From NCBI GenBank assembly GCA_028015205.1, contig CM051517.1, positions 10,216,501 through 10,280,500 on the forward strand: a stretch of 64,000 nucleotides of DNA, in the 5' to 3' direction. The notes under the pieces were generated by a model. The model did not search any database, was not told where the DNA came from, and saw only the letters and a list, made by a program, of their open reading frames with translations. A program made the position numbers and the translations under genes. The DNA is from Mytilisepta virgata. Its lineage: Eukaryota; Mollusca; Bivalvia; Mytilida; Mytilidae. Of the stretch, positions 51,001-63,646 are shown in pieces (the stretch's first letter is position 1; each line of letters opens with the position of its first letter).

Positions 51001-53428
51001 AAAATTACAGGTAGATTCTCCATCTTCTCTAAAAATCAGCTGAAATTTCAAAATTGTTCACTGATCAATACAAAAGATTGAACTAATGCCAGAAATATCA
51101 TACAATATGTAATAGCCTAGTTAATGTGCTAATCGTTTCAGATATTGATGGTCAGGCTTGAGCGACTACTGCAGTACTCTACCCGTTAACTGATGCGTGT
51201 CTGGACAAGTTTGTCAACAATCTTTAAAGTTCTACAGTGGTGTAAACAAATTAACTGACACAAATAGAAATTAAAATGAAGTAGATCAATTAATTTAAAA
51301 TAAATATCACCTGAGAGAAAACAAATTTCTGTATGACTTGATTTTTTGGCAAAATATCACATTGGATTAAGAACATAAGATTTAAAGTAATTAAATATTT
51401 ATGTGGATAGGTTCATATAAAAAGTTTAAACATTAAATGTTTGTATTCAAAATTATATTTATCATTAAACAAACATTCAATTAAAAATAAAATTTGTAGT
51501 GGAAGAAAATGCCAAATTTCAGCAGGAACTGTATATGAAGTATGTTAGTATAAAATGATCCCTGATTTCAGTCACTAAGTTCAAAATTTTCTTCTTTTTA
51601 CTGTGGAAGTATAAATATTTATTCTGGGAATGTTTTATGCTTTTTTAGACTATGATTATCCAAATCTATCAAATGAAAAAAAATCAACAAAAAGCTTCTT
51701 GGATCAAGTAAACTTAATGCCTTTTGTGTCAATGTATAGAACATGTAATTTTTAACTTATACTAAAGGGATTATTCATGACAAAATATGTTTACAAACAA
51801 TAAAATAAGATAAATTTCCATGACCAGCTAAGAAATACCCGATGTATTTCATAACCCTTATGAACAAAATATTCAAATTTTTTCATGTAAGCCATGTTAG
51901 ACTAACTTACATCGACAACTTGTTCTGATGATGTCAAACTTTGACAGTAACATATCATAAATTCAGTCACTCACCACTCTAACGGAAAAGCATAGTTTAC
52001 TGACAAAATAGTTAAAGTTTAAACCCTTTTTCCTTCTGAACTCCACTATTAAATGTTTTCTCTTAACTGTAGTAGACTTGTAACTTTCATACAAGAACTA
52101 ATTATTCTGTAACATTTTATGACAATATTATCTGTTTTATCATAATTGTTACCATGGTAGATAAAACATATTTAACACCTTAAATTTCCCACTGAAAAAA
52201 AAACACAAGACATTGTAAAAAGAGAGGTAACTTAACATAACAAAAAAAAGAGGGTGGGATATTTTTCTAAACACTGAGTATAAGAAAAATCTAAGAACTG
52301 CAAGAAATTTTTTATAAAATGACAGCTTCATCAGAGAATAATCAAATTCTGATCACTGAATTATCTAAGACTTGTCAGTGGTGTTAGATTCTGTTAGTCA
52401 CTGTTAATTCTTTGTGTGTGTGTGTGCAAGCACGTCCAACCTTTTTAAAAATATACCGCTTTTATATTTCAGGTGATATTCAATCTTTTTAAGAATATAT
52501 TTGAGCCTTGCTTTTTTCAAAATCCATCCTTGATCACCCTTAAAGAAAAAAATCAAATGCTTGTTCCAATATCAGACAATGCATTAAGAAATTAAATAAG
52601 AATTTCCTTACTATCATTATTAACTCATTACTAAGACTGTAGAAGGGCTATAAAAACAACCTTCATAGAAAATTTCACTTACATTATCAAAACTCACATT
52701 AACCAACATGTGATAAAATAGTTAAAAAAATGTATCTTATACATCAATGATCCACACTACAGAGTAAAATTACAAATCCAAGCTTGTATCCATCACAAGG
52801 TAACATGAAATACACATTTTCAGCTTCCAAGGATTGTGTTTTCTAATATTAATAAAATATTTCTCATGAAATGTTTACAAGTAGTCCAGTTATGGTCATA
52901 AAAATGTTTCTTGAATGGTAAATACAGGTAGGGGAAAAGTCATTGAAAAATAATGGTCATTTTCCACATGAATGCAAATCTAATTCATCTACTGACCTCA
53001 GGTACAGACCTAATTTTATCTTAATTGAGCAATAAAGTTTTCTATAACTCACCATTATACAGCTAGTTAGTTGTAAAAATATTCATCTCCAGGGGATTGT
53101 AAATTCTTATGAAAAATTCTATAATATCAGCTATAATATATGCCCTAACTATCTAAGGCCACACAAAACAATTTTATGTTCCCCAAGATTACTGGACAGC
53201 ATAATAAATGTAGTAAAACAGCATAACAATTTCCTTTTGGGCCATAGATAATTATTTGATAATATTTCATCCCCATTTAACTCTGCATTCATCACAATAT
53301 CCCCTTTCATTTTAATTTCTTTATTTTTGTTGTCACAAGCTGCACTTTAACAGAAAAATGCTAGAAACTGTCAAACAATCAAATAAAAGAATTCTTACAA
53401 AAGTTTGCTTCAGAATCAATTCATTATT
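50970..53428. other. Region upstream of KNDC1, unassigned
   Basis: If the donor at 50969 is real, the KNDC1 promoter probably lies here. No clear TATA, CpG cluster or coding exon was recognised. Confidence -1.
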
Positions 53429-53688
53429 GTTTGTTTGTTTAGTTGGGGTTTTATGGAGTTTTCACCACATTTGGCTATTTGGTGGAAGCCAGCTTTTTAT
53501 TGGTGGAGAAAGCCGGAGTACCAGAGAGAACCACGACCTTCGATAGGAAAATTGGCAATCTTTTGAATTAAGATTGGAGTCGAACACACCCTGTCACAGG
53601 TGAGATTCGAACTCACAACCTCAGTGTTGACAGGCTAGTGATCATTAGTAGTCATGATGAACTACCACACAGCCACGTGGACCCCCAG
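53429..53688 (-). mobile_element. SINE family A copy 5
   Basis: Flanked by TTCATTATT (53420-53428 and 53689-53697). Tail TTTGTTTAGTTGGGGTTTTA on the plus strand and a decayed tRNA head at the right end. Upstream of KNDC1. Confidence -1.
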
Positions 53689-53879
53689 TTCATTATTTTT
53701 CCAGGCCTTAACTATTTAACAGTCTTTTCTTATTGAGACATAATCAGTTTCTTTAATATATAGTATAAATAAAGAAAGAATTTGACCGTGGAACACAGAT
53801 GCCCCCTCTCCTGCTATCAATATATATACCTATATTTTAGATTTCAAATAATTTTGTAAAATAATCTCAAAGTATTACA

Positions 53880-54840
53880 CATAAATCTCCATTTTTACTA
53901 TTATCCATTTCAAAAAGGGACACAACTCAGAATCGACAAAAGGAAAAATGGATAAAATTTAAACTTGATCTGTGGTTAGTAGTCCCTAACAAAACTTCCA
54001 AATACTCTTGTTATTGAAAGGAAACCTCTTTTGGCTATTTTCCACATTAAAAAGGGGCAACTTGGAGATGAAAAATATCAAATATGTTCTACTTGAACTC
54101 AATCTTTGTGAATTTAGTGAAACGGTTAGTTATTGCACAATTTTGACTATTTCCCTTATCAACAACACAAAGTCTGAAACAACATTCCTTTCATAAATTG
54201 GCGTCCCCTCTGGAATAGTAAAAGTCACAATATCCAAATTCAAACTTGGCCTTTATACTTTTTTTATTAAGTATTTTGTAAACTGGCATGATAGCCAAAT
54301 TTGAACTTGATCTCCTTATTGTGATAAGCATCGTGTATAAATGTCAAAATATTTGGCCACAGCAAACTCAATTAAGAGTATGGAAAATACAAATTCACAA
54401 TTTTTCCATTTATAAAGGGACATAGCCCTGGAATTGTAAAAGACATGACTACCCAAATTTGAAGCTGATCTGTGTTTAGTGGGAATAAGCATTTGTGTAA
54501 ACATGCTAGTTTCAATAAATTTTCAAAACATTTGGCCAAACTAACTTAAGATAGAGTGCAGAAAGCATAAAATTCACAATTTTACCATTTATAAAGAGGC
54601 ATGATACCTGATTCGAATTTCTGCCTATTGTGGTTATAAGCATTCTGTATACGTTTTAAAATAATTAGCCAAGATAAAGTCAAGTAAGAGTTTGGAAACC
54701 AAAGTGTCCAAAACGGATGGATGGACATGGGTAAGTAACACCAGTGACCAACACTAAAATGCATACTAAAACTCTTATATGATAGCACTCTGACAAAATT
54801 GAGATTTTTCATATAAAACCACAAAGAACTGGAAGATTTT
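53880..54840. repeat. Degenerate dispersed repeat with AAAGGGACA / TTTGAACTTGATCT units
   Basis: Four loosely similar units with phrases such as AAAGGGACATAGCCCTGG and AAATTTGAAGCTGATCTG. Similar in style to the tandem-repeat elements but with no ends identified. Confidence -1.
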
Positions 54841-55447
54841 TATTTTTAATGTTCAAATGTTAACAATAATATATTACCAAATATGTTTTATAACAGTTGT
54901 ATAAATAGAATGAAAAAAAAATAATTACATTTTAGTATTTTTGGGACAAAATGTATTTTCTATTGATTTTCTAAACTATCAACATGCCAGTTTATTGACT
55001 CTTTTTCCATGATGGAGTTTAGGAATTTGTGTAACAATAAATCAGTGTTTTGCACAATTACATATTTAGGAAATTCTGTAGTTATTTGGTAAACTTTGTC
55101 ATTTTGTATAAACTTTACTTAAAGGTTAAAAAATTAAAAAAAACATAAAATTTTTGCATAAAAACCCACAATGACAAATTAACAACTACAGGCACAATAA
55201 ATAAACACAGAAAACTAAAAAACAATAAACAACATGAACTCCTATAAAACCAGGAGTGAACCCAGGTGCTCAAGAAGGATAAGCAGTTCCTGCTCCGTAT
55301 ACGGCACCCATCGTGAAGTTCAACAAAGTCGATCCGGTGGAAGTCACAAATCGGTGGAGGCATATGAAATGTTACGACAGTAGGAACAGGTCCAACATCA
55401 TCTTAGATATTGGAACACTGTAACAGTATTACTCGATTTTTTTCCAC

Positions 55448-55864
55448 CTGATCAGGTGAACAATGACAGAATAGTCAATCTTAATATTGGGGGTTAGGTA
55501 CCTAATTAATATCATATGTCCAGTAATGATCAATGACCAATGAATACATATACTTGCGATATACACATCCTGCATACAGTTCTGCAAACCACGGATAAAT
55601 CTGGCTCCGTGGTAAGAAATATCCATTTTATCCATTACGAACTGATATAAAATCTGCCGATACATATTTGATCCACGGATTTCATATCATGTTCTAATAG
55701 TAAACATGGATATTTCTTACCACAGAGTCAAATTTATCCGCAGTTTGCAGAGCAGTATGCAGGGTGTGTAAATAGAGATTGATCCTTTATATATGTATTG
55801 GTATAGAGAGAACAGTATTAATTTTAATAGACCTTATGCAAATAAAAAGGTTAACTACCTGATC
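55448..55864. mobile_element. Long foldback element (about 417 bp)
   Basis: The core arms 55566-55626 and 55708-55768 (61 bp each) are inverted with about 85% identity by eye. Weaker pairing extends outward to TGATCAGGT / ACCTGATCA at the edges. No ORF of note. Confidence -1.
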
Positions 55865-57318
55865 ATTTCAGTAAAATAGAGTAATATATAAGTAGATTCA
55901 TCAAAGTTAAAATTTTTATACATTCAATTGGTCACCCAATTGTATTATTTAGGAAATTTTCTCTTTATTTGGTACACTACACACAAAATTCAAATTCAAA
56001 TTCTTTTTTATTTTCCTAATCACAGGGCTGTTACCAGCATATAAATCAATATGGAGAACACTCATACTCACATTCATGACATACTGATTATGATTGGATA
56101 AAAGGATGAAAATTTTGAGAAAACAAAACATGAATATAATATTTATGTTACCTTGGAGGATCAGCCAAAACATACCAGTGGTGTATAAAGGGAGTTAATT
56201 CAATAAAATCTATGTTCTGTTGAGAAATTAAATGTACATATAATAGAATATTATGTGGCACTTCTAACAGAGTAATTTGAATATCAAATAGTCTAATAGA
56301 GAATCTATAAATCTTGCATCTTCATTAGAAATAATCATAGAAACTGAGATTTAACATTCAAAACAGATAAGTTTGGGTAAACATCAAAGAAACGTTTTAA
56401 ACACATTTCCCTGTTTTGATTATAACAAGAGGCTCACCAGAGCCTGTATCGCTCACCTGGAGTCTGGATTTCATTGGACATTCAATTATTTGACCAAGTT
56501 TGTTCCAATTGGTTGAATTGTTCTGGGAGAGTTTGTTGAAGATTTATTTTTCATAAGGTTTAATGTTAAAATATGTTCCCTGATGGTGGTAGTCCTGGCA
56601 GGAAGTTGATAAAATTGACCAGGAATAAGGGTGAACCTTAAATAAATGTAACAGAACCCGACCTCAAATTACACAAACCAATAATCCTAAATAGAATTTG
56701 GGATTCCCTTTAAAATTTCAGGGTATGTAGATCTCAACATGGCAAACATTTTTCAAATTTACATTTCACTTCTATCTCAAATAGTTTTGGAGATAAATGA
56801 CAATAAATATTAAATTTTGAAAATTTGACAGAAAAAGGGCAATAACTCCTAAATGGGTTTTGGGATTTCCTTCAAAATTTCAGGTTAGGTAGATCTTGTC
56901 ATGCTGATCAATTTTACCCCATGTCAGATTTTTGATATCTGTAACAGTTTTTAAGTTATAAGCCAAAACAACACATGCACCCCTATATTCTATTTTTAGC
57001 TATGACAGCCATGTAATGCTGTTTTATGTCAGATCAAAATAAATTGAAGACCCTTTGTAGAGGACATGTCATAGATCATTCCTATTAAGTTTCAAACCAA
57101 TTGGCCCAGCGGTTTCAGAGGAAAAGATTTTTGAATGAAAACATTTTGAAAATTTGACAAAAAAGGGCAGCAACTCCTAAATGGGTTTTTGGATTTCTTT
57201 TAAAATTTCAGGGTAGGTAGATCTCAACATGGCAAACATTTCAAATTTACATTTCACTTCAATCTCACATAGTTTTGGAGAAAAATGATGAAAAATTTTA
57301 AAATTTTGAAAATTTGAC

Positions 57319-59694
57319 AAACAAGAGGCTCTCAAGAGCCTGAATCGCTCACCTGGCAAACAATGACTATAAACTAAATTAATATATTAATGTTTTTTTG
57401 TAAATTAAACTGAGTATTTAAGGTCACATAAAATGCTGAAAATACCTTTAAAAGCCTTTCAAGAACCTCTGGAAAGAAATGGGCATGAGTTCTCCCTATG
57501 CTTGATTAAGATACAGTCATGGTCAATCTGATGATTCACAATACAAAATACAAGCTTTAATTCATCTTCAAATACAAGTATAAATCTTTTGGTCTATATG
57601 TTGTCTTCGTTTTTAAAATGTTTGAAAGAAGTTATGTAAAAATTGTGGGTTAAGGCTTTTTATTGTACTTGAAAAGGAAATATTGCAGGAACAATCATGC
57701 TAAGTTTCATCCAAATCCCCCTAGTAGTTTCAGAGGAGAAGATGTTTGAAAATTTGTTAACAACGATGATGACAGACACCAAGTGATGGCAATTAAAAGC
57801 TCACATATTATGAAGTTTAATCATTGTTATACAACATTCTCATCATCACCATTCACTAAGGATACCATGTTTACTTTAAAAACCAAATATTGTTGAAATC
57901 CGAGCAAGTGTAAAAAATGGCGGGAAAATGGCAGCCATTTTAAAAATGGCCGTCCAAAACAAACTTTCATCATCACCATTCAACTCGGCATACCATGTTT
58001 GCCATCAAAGTAGCTTTCATCTTCATTTTATTTCTATAATTCAGGAAAAAATAGCAAAAATCAGCATTTTGACTCCTATGTTCTATTTTTAGTAAGGGCG
58101 GACATGTTTTTCGACCAATCCAAAATCCAAGCATTAACTTTTTGCAGGTTACCCTAAGGAACAATCTTACCAAGTTTCATTTGATTTTGAATAGTAGTTT
58201 CAGAGAAGAAGATTTTTGAAATAATAACATAAAAAAAAAGCCAAAAATGTCAAAAAGGGCAATAACTCTAACATCAGTTGAAAGATTTTCACGAAAATCA
58301 GCACACAGGTAGCTCTCATCATGCTGAACACTTTCAACCTGCCAGAATTTGCCGTAACCTGATGATTTTTGAGATATTTGCGAAAAACTGTTGTTTGACC
58401 CCTATGTTCTATTTTTAGTAACAGTGGCCATGTTTTTCGACGGATCAAAAATCGAAGCATAAACTTTGTGCAGGATACCCTAAGGAACAATCATGCTAAG
58501 TTTTGTACAAATCCATTCAGTAGTTTCAGAGGAGAAGATTTTTGAAATAATAACATAAAAACAAATGTACACGCAATCAAAAGCTTTTTTCATTTTCTAC
58601 AGTTTGCCATCTATAAGGCATCAACAGTTATTTTGACATTTAAGGGACAAAACTTTAACTCCTAAAGGGCTCATTTAAACATTTTGCAAACTAAGGGAAA
58701 TGCTGTGAAAATGGTCAATTTTGATGTTCTAAGGGGAATAACTCCTAAAAGGAATGATCATACAACTTAAGTACAAATTTCAAAAAAAAATCAAGAAAAA
58801 GGGCAATAACTCGTACATGGGTGGTTACATCTTCTTCAAAATTTCAAAGCAGGTAGATCTTGAGGTGTTGAACACTTTAGCTTCCCATCAGAATTTTGAT
58901 ATCTGTCACCATTTTTGAGTTATTTGCAAAAAACGGCAATTTACTCCTATGTTCTATTTTTAGCCATGGCAGCCATGTTTTTTTACAAATCAAAAATCCA
59001 AACGATAGTTTAGTAGCACTCATGCCAAGGAACAACTACACTAAGTTTGGTTGCAATTAAACTTATGGTGTAAGAGGAGTTAACCATTTTATTACAATGA
59101 ATAAAGACTGCAAAAATGGTCAATTTTGACGATCTAAGGGGAATAACTCCTAAAAGGAACGAACCTAGAACTTCGATCCTGTTACAAATTTTGTAGATCT
59201 TTGTGTGCCTAACAATATGAAATTTAAATTTTTCAAATTTCCTTTATAGTATCCAAGATATTGAGCTTAATAAGTGCAAAATTTGGAAAAAATGCAGAAA
59301 AAGGGCAATAACTCCTACATGGGTCGTTGGATCTTCTTCAAAATTTCAGGGCAGGTAGATCTTGAGGTGCTGAACACTTTTACCCTATGCCAGAATTTTG
59401 ATATCTGTTATGGTTTTTGAGTTATTTGCAAAAAACTGCAATTTACCCCTATGTTCTATTTTTAGCCATGGCGGCCATGTTTTTTTACGAATCAAAAATC
59501 CAAACGATAGTTTTGTAGCACATATACCAATAAACAACTGTACGAAGTTTGGTTGCAATTGGACTTATGGTGTCGGACGAGTTAATGTTTGAAAAATTGT
59601 TAACAGACGACGACGACAGACGACGACGACGACGACGACGACGGACGCCAAGTGATGGTAAAAGCTCACATGGACCTTTGGTCCAGGTGAGCTA
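57319..59694 (+). mobile_element. Tandem-repeat element, same family, copy 3 (nested insertion)
   Basis: Complete 2.4-kb copy with left hairpin AAGAGGCTCTCAAGAGCCTG, CGCTCACCTGG, and right end TGGACCTTTGGTCCAGGTGA (also a hairpin). Internal units of GGGCAATAACTC...GCAGGTAGATCTTGAGGTG...TTCTATTTTTAGCCATGG recur around 58250, 58800 and 59300. An ACG microsatellite (about 59606-59645) precedes the right end. Confidence -1.
59606..59645 (+). repeat. (GAC)n microsatellite
   Basis: About twelve GAC/ACG units with one AGACG interruption, inside the nested element. Confidence -1.
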
Positions 59695-60396
59695 AAAAAG
59701 GGCAATAACTCCTAAATGGGTTTTGGAATTTCCTTCAAAATTTCAGGGTAGGTAGATCTTGTCATGCTGATCAATTTTACCCCCATGTCAGATTTTTGAT
59801 ATCTGTAACGGTTTTTAAGTTATAAGCCAAAAACAACACATCCACTCCTATATTCTATTTTTAGCTACGACAGCAATGTTTTATGTCAGATCAAAATAAA
59901 TTGAGGATAGTTTGTAGAGGACATATCATAGATCATTCCTATTAAGTTTCAAACCAGCGGTTTCAGAGGAGAAGATTTTTGAATGAAAAGTTTAGGACGG
60001 ACGGACGGACGAGGGATGCAAATTGATGGCAAAAGCTCACCCTGGCATAGCCAGGTGAGCTCAAAAGTGCATACAAGCATAAAGCGTATTTCATCTACTG
60101 CTTACCCAAGTGAGCACAGTGTTTACAGAATCTTTCACATCATGTTACTATTTCTTGTTTCCCTATGGCATTAATGTTTCTTTCATGCCTTCCTGTTTCT
60201 ATCGTTAGGCAGTGATTACTAATTTGAAATCTTGCAAGAATTTTTTGTTAATCTTTCATACTTTGTTTTTAATGCATAAATAATTTTCAAATTGGAAAGA
60301 GGATTTAAATGTATAATCAGTATTCAATTTGCCATATTCTTAATGTATGAATCAAGTTGCCCCAATACTGTAGGAAAATCTATTGGGTTTTACAAG

Positions 60397-60430
60397 ATAA
60401 GATAAGATAAGATAATGTAATGTAATGTAT
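60397..60430 (+). repeat. (GATAA)n and (TGTAA)n short tandem repeats
   Basis: About four GATAA units followed by three TGTAA-like units. Confidence -1.
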
Positions 60431-60655
60431 AGTAACCAATTAATGTCCCTCTAAGGGGCAATAAGTAACAGAGTAACAAAAAACATTGAAGAGGGAAGAA
60501 ATTACTTGACTGACAGAAAATTATAGACAACTGCAGTTACATGGCAGAAAACATAATAAACCATGATTATATAAAATATAAAGACTCATGGCATATTAAC
60601 ATGTAAAAATTAAGTAAATTCTAAATTCTATGAAACCGATTTTGATGCATCAAGG

Positions 60656-60761
60656 CACAGGGGCTGGTTACAATTGACACAGTATGTCATCCGAGGTATT
60701 ATAGGTCTGGGCTGGATCAGTCACAGATGACATACCGTGTCAATTGTAACGAATCCCTGTG
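60656..60761. mobile_element. Foldback element with 36-bp arms
   Basis: Arms 60656-60691 and 60726-60761 are inverted with about four mismatches (both contain TTACAATTGACAC) around a 34-bp loop. Confidence -1.
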
Positions 60762-62789
60762 ATCAAGGCCTAATAGACATCTTTTTGCATATTTTATACA
60801 TACCCTCCTGATTATCTGCAAGACTGCCAATAATAAAAACAGATTGACTTGACAATAAATCTGTCAAAAGAATAAAAACAATAAATTAATTTTTAAAAGT
60901 GAGATTTTTTGCATATATAATATAGTATACTGATTAAATATCAGCAGACCTATTATCTAAATTTTCATTATGCTGAAAGGGAGATAAACCAGTTTTTTTT
61001 TTAAAGTGCCCAGCCAAGGATTTAAATCCTTGGGCCCCCGGCCTGGGCCATCCAAATGAGATTAGGGAGCAACCATTTGATTTTTATGGGAGGCTAGTAG
61101 TTAGCAAAATAAAAGACAGAATCACTTTAGGTGTGAAAAATTGGACGACGGGAAACTTCAAACTTTCAAATCTTCTATGGGGTTCTCAATGGAACAAGGG
61201 AGGTAACTCTTGCTAAAACTAGGTTTCTGTCTTTTTTTAAACAATTTTCTTCCTCTGCTTGTTAAGAAAGATACTTCCATGGACTAAAATGGCTTAATTT
61301 AATTTAGTTATAAAGTCTGCTTTTCATGATACAAGAATATTCATAATTTTATTTGTAGTTTGCTTTTATTGACATGTTTAATATCGCAGAAAATGATTAC
61401 TTTGAACCATGTGGCAATTTTGAAAAAAAATAATTAAAAAATATTTACCGATTATTATCCGTTTTTATTATATATCAGTAATTTCTACTTGGTTAAAACA
61501 ATTTTACAAACCACAAAATGTGAAACTACTACTTATATTTTCATCAAATTTGACTTCATAAACTTGATATCCTAATTTATTTTTGGAAATGAGCGGTCTT
61601 AGGAAGAGAAAATCCAATATAAAACTTAATTAAAATATCAAAACTCTGTTACAATAATTGCACTCATTTCATGGGGATTTTTTCTTGGTTAATCCTTGTA
61701 CGTTTCCTGACACAAAAAGAAACATTAATTTCTTCTGGTTAGCTGTACCTAGGGTCCATTTTTGCTAGATTGACTGGACTACAGGGAAAACGGTAGTACA
61801 TAAGGATAATTATACCCTTTTTCAAAATGTCACCACTTTTTAACAAAAACCCAGACCCAACATTCATAGTCAATTAAAGTACTTTCATAATAGTATTCAG
61901 AAATATATTTGAAAATACATGATCAAGCCAACTTTACAAAACTAGGGTTACAGGTACTTTGCCGCCTTTTTCTGTGCAGTGAATATAAAATTTCCAAAAA
62001 TTGTCAAAAATTAATTTTCACATGGATGTAAAATTCCGTCATAAATTTTATACACCTAATCCATCCTACAACTTGATAAGATACGTTTTTTTTTCATTCT
62101 ACAATGTTCTTACACAATATTGAGAGTCCAACTGAGCAACCTAGTACCTGGAAAGTAAATACTACCATTTTCCCTAAAGTCATGCTAAAGCTTCTTACCC
62201 AAGAAATATTTGAAACACAAACCACAGTAACAAACTCAAACTTTAGTATAACGTGATTCTACACCAGTATGAAGGTTAATTTCGTTGAACAAATAAAGAG
62301 AAGAAAAGAGAAAGAAACTATATTTACAACTCGTTTGAAGTTAGTGTAATAAACAATTTGTTCTGGTGTGAAATTGGTTCCAGTGGAACATTTTCATGTG
62401 AAAATTCCTGGAAAAAATATAACATTAAAATATGTTCTAGCATTGTGAAATTTATTCTGGACAAAAATCACATATATCTATCAAAGAAGTTCCGGAAAAT
62501 TTTCACATAGTTCGATCTGCTAAAGAACAATTTTCACGCTCAAATGATACTAGTTCCACTTAATTTTGTTATTGTTTTTGTTTTGTTTTATTGTTTCAAC
62601 AACATCTATATTTTGTCTTACTTCAAAACTTTAAATTCCCACATGTTGTAGTAAACATTGATGCTTGTTGTCGCTAGCAAACAAACATTGAGTAATGTAA
62701 GAAAAATCAATTTTGGAAAAATAAAAAATGAATAATCTACTATTTTCAATCAACAGTACTAATTTTATTTGCATGAACATATAATTCAA
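60762..62789. other. Intergenic DNA, unassigned
   Basis: No gene or named repeat seen on either strand. Confidence -1.
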
Positions 62790-63646
62790 AGTGTAGGATT
62801 TAATAATGTCCCCCATGAAATAATGTCCGCTGGACAATATTTACTTATTTCAATGTGTCCCCAACACAATTCACCTATGATAAAATGTCCTAGGCTATAA
62901 AACATTGTCCATGCTATCACTGGAAACTTTTTACCATTAAATTTGTCCTTGAACAGTATATGAGATAATTCTGACATTCTTTTGTGTCTGTACCTAATCA
63001 AGTAATTTTAACTCTGTTTCACACAAATAAGTGTAGATTTTGAAGGTGATCTCATTTTAGATCAGCAGTTTAGGAAATATGGGTTAAAATGAAATGAAGT
63101 GGAACCTGAGAAGCATGGTATAAACATGAATTCATTATTTCCAAATATATACATGTACATAACAATTTTCAATCAAAGAGCAGTAAGTGGAAATCAGTAT
63201 TTCATTGTCTAAAGTACATTATACATATCAGAACATTCAATAACTTTGAAATTGTAAACATCATGATTAAAACAATAGAAATACTGTTTTGACTCCATTT
63301 TGTTTTTTTTATTATTTATAATTGTAGATTTGTTGATATTCACTGCCATCCAGTTTTTGTGTTACTTCATCTATTTCAAATACACCTATATTAATTAGTT
63401 AAAATTCAAGTATAATAAGACATTTTGATAACTTTGTATTACCTCCCTTAGGATAGAATTTAATAACAACTGTTAGTGTTGAGAAATATTGTCTGTGGGA
63501 GGACAGTATTTCCTAACTAATGCCGTAAATTCTGTCCACTTAAGGGACAAAATATCATGGCAATGGACATTATTTAATATTATAATTCTGTGAAAAACTG
63601 TCCAGGTGGACACTATTTCACAGGACACTATTTTGTCTTACAAAAG
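62790..63646. mobile_element. MITE-like element with TGTCC-rich inverted ends
   Basis: The left 62801-62843 and right 63592-63634 segments pair as about 43-bp inverted repeats at roughly 80%. Both flanks carry repeated (A)ATGTCC / GGACA(T) motifs further inward (for example near 62856, 62887, 62907 and 63486, 63535, 63546, 63565). No transposase frame. Confidence -1.

Larger units (their letters stand above)
56424..60066 (+). mobile_element. Tandem-repeat element, same family, copy 2 (outer, interrupted)
   Basis: Left end AAGAGGCTCACCAGAGCC and CGCTCACCTGG; right end AAAAGCTCACCCTGGCATAG then CCAGGTGAGCTCAAAAG. The internal units contain GGGCAATAACTCCTAAATGG and GGTAGATCTTGTCATGC. It is split at about 57318/59695 by copy 3; the two halves join in the middle of a GACAAA/AAAGGGCAATAAC unit. 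Confidence -1.

Noticed and set aside
56424..60066. Multiple 60-96 codon frames (for example 58200-58490 minus)
   Set aside because: They recur with the repeat units and are broken differently in each copy, so they are by-products of the repeats.
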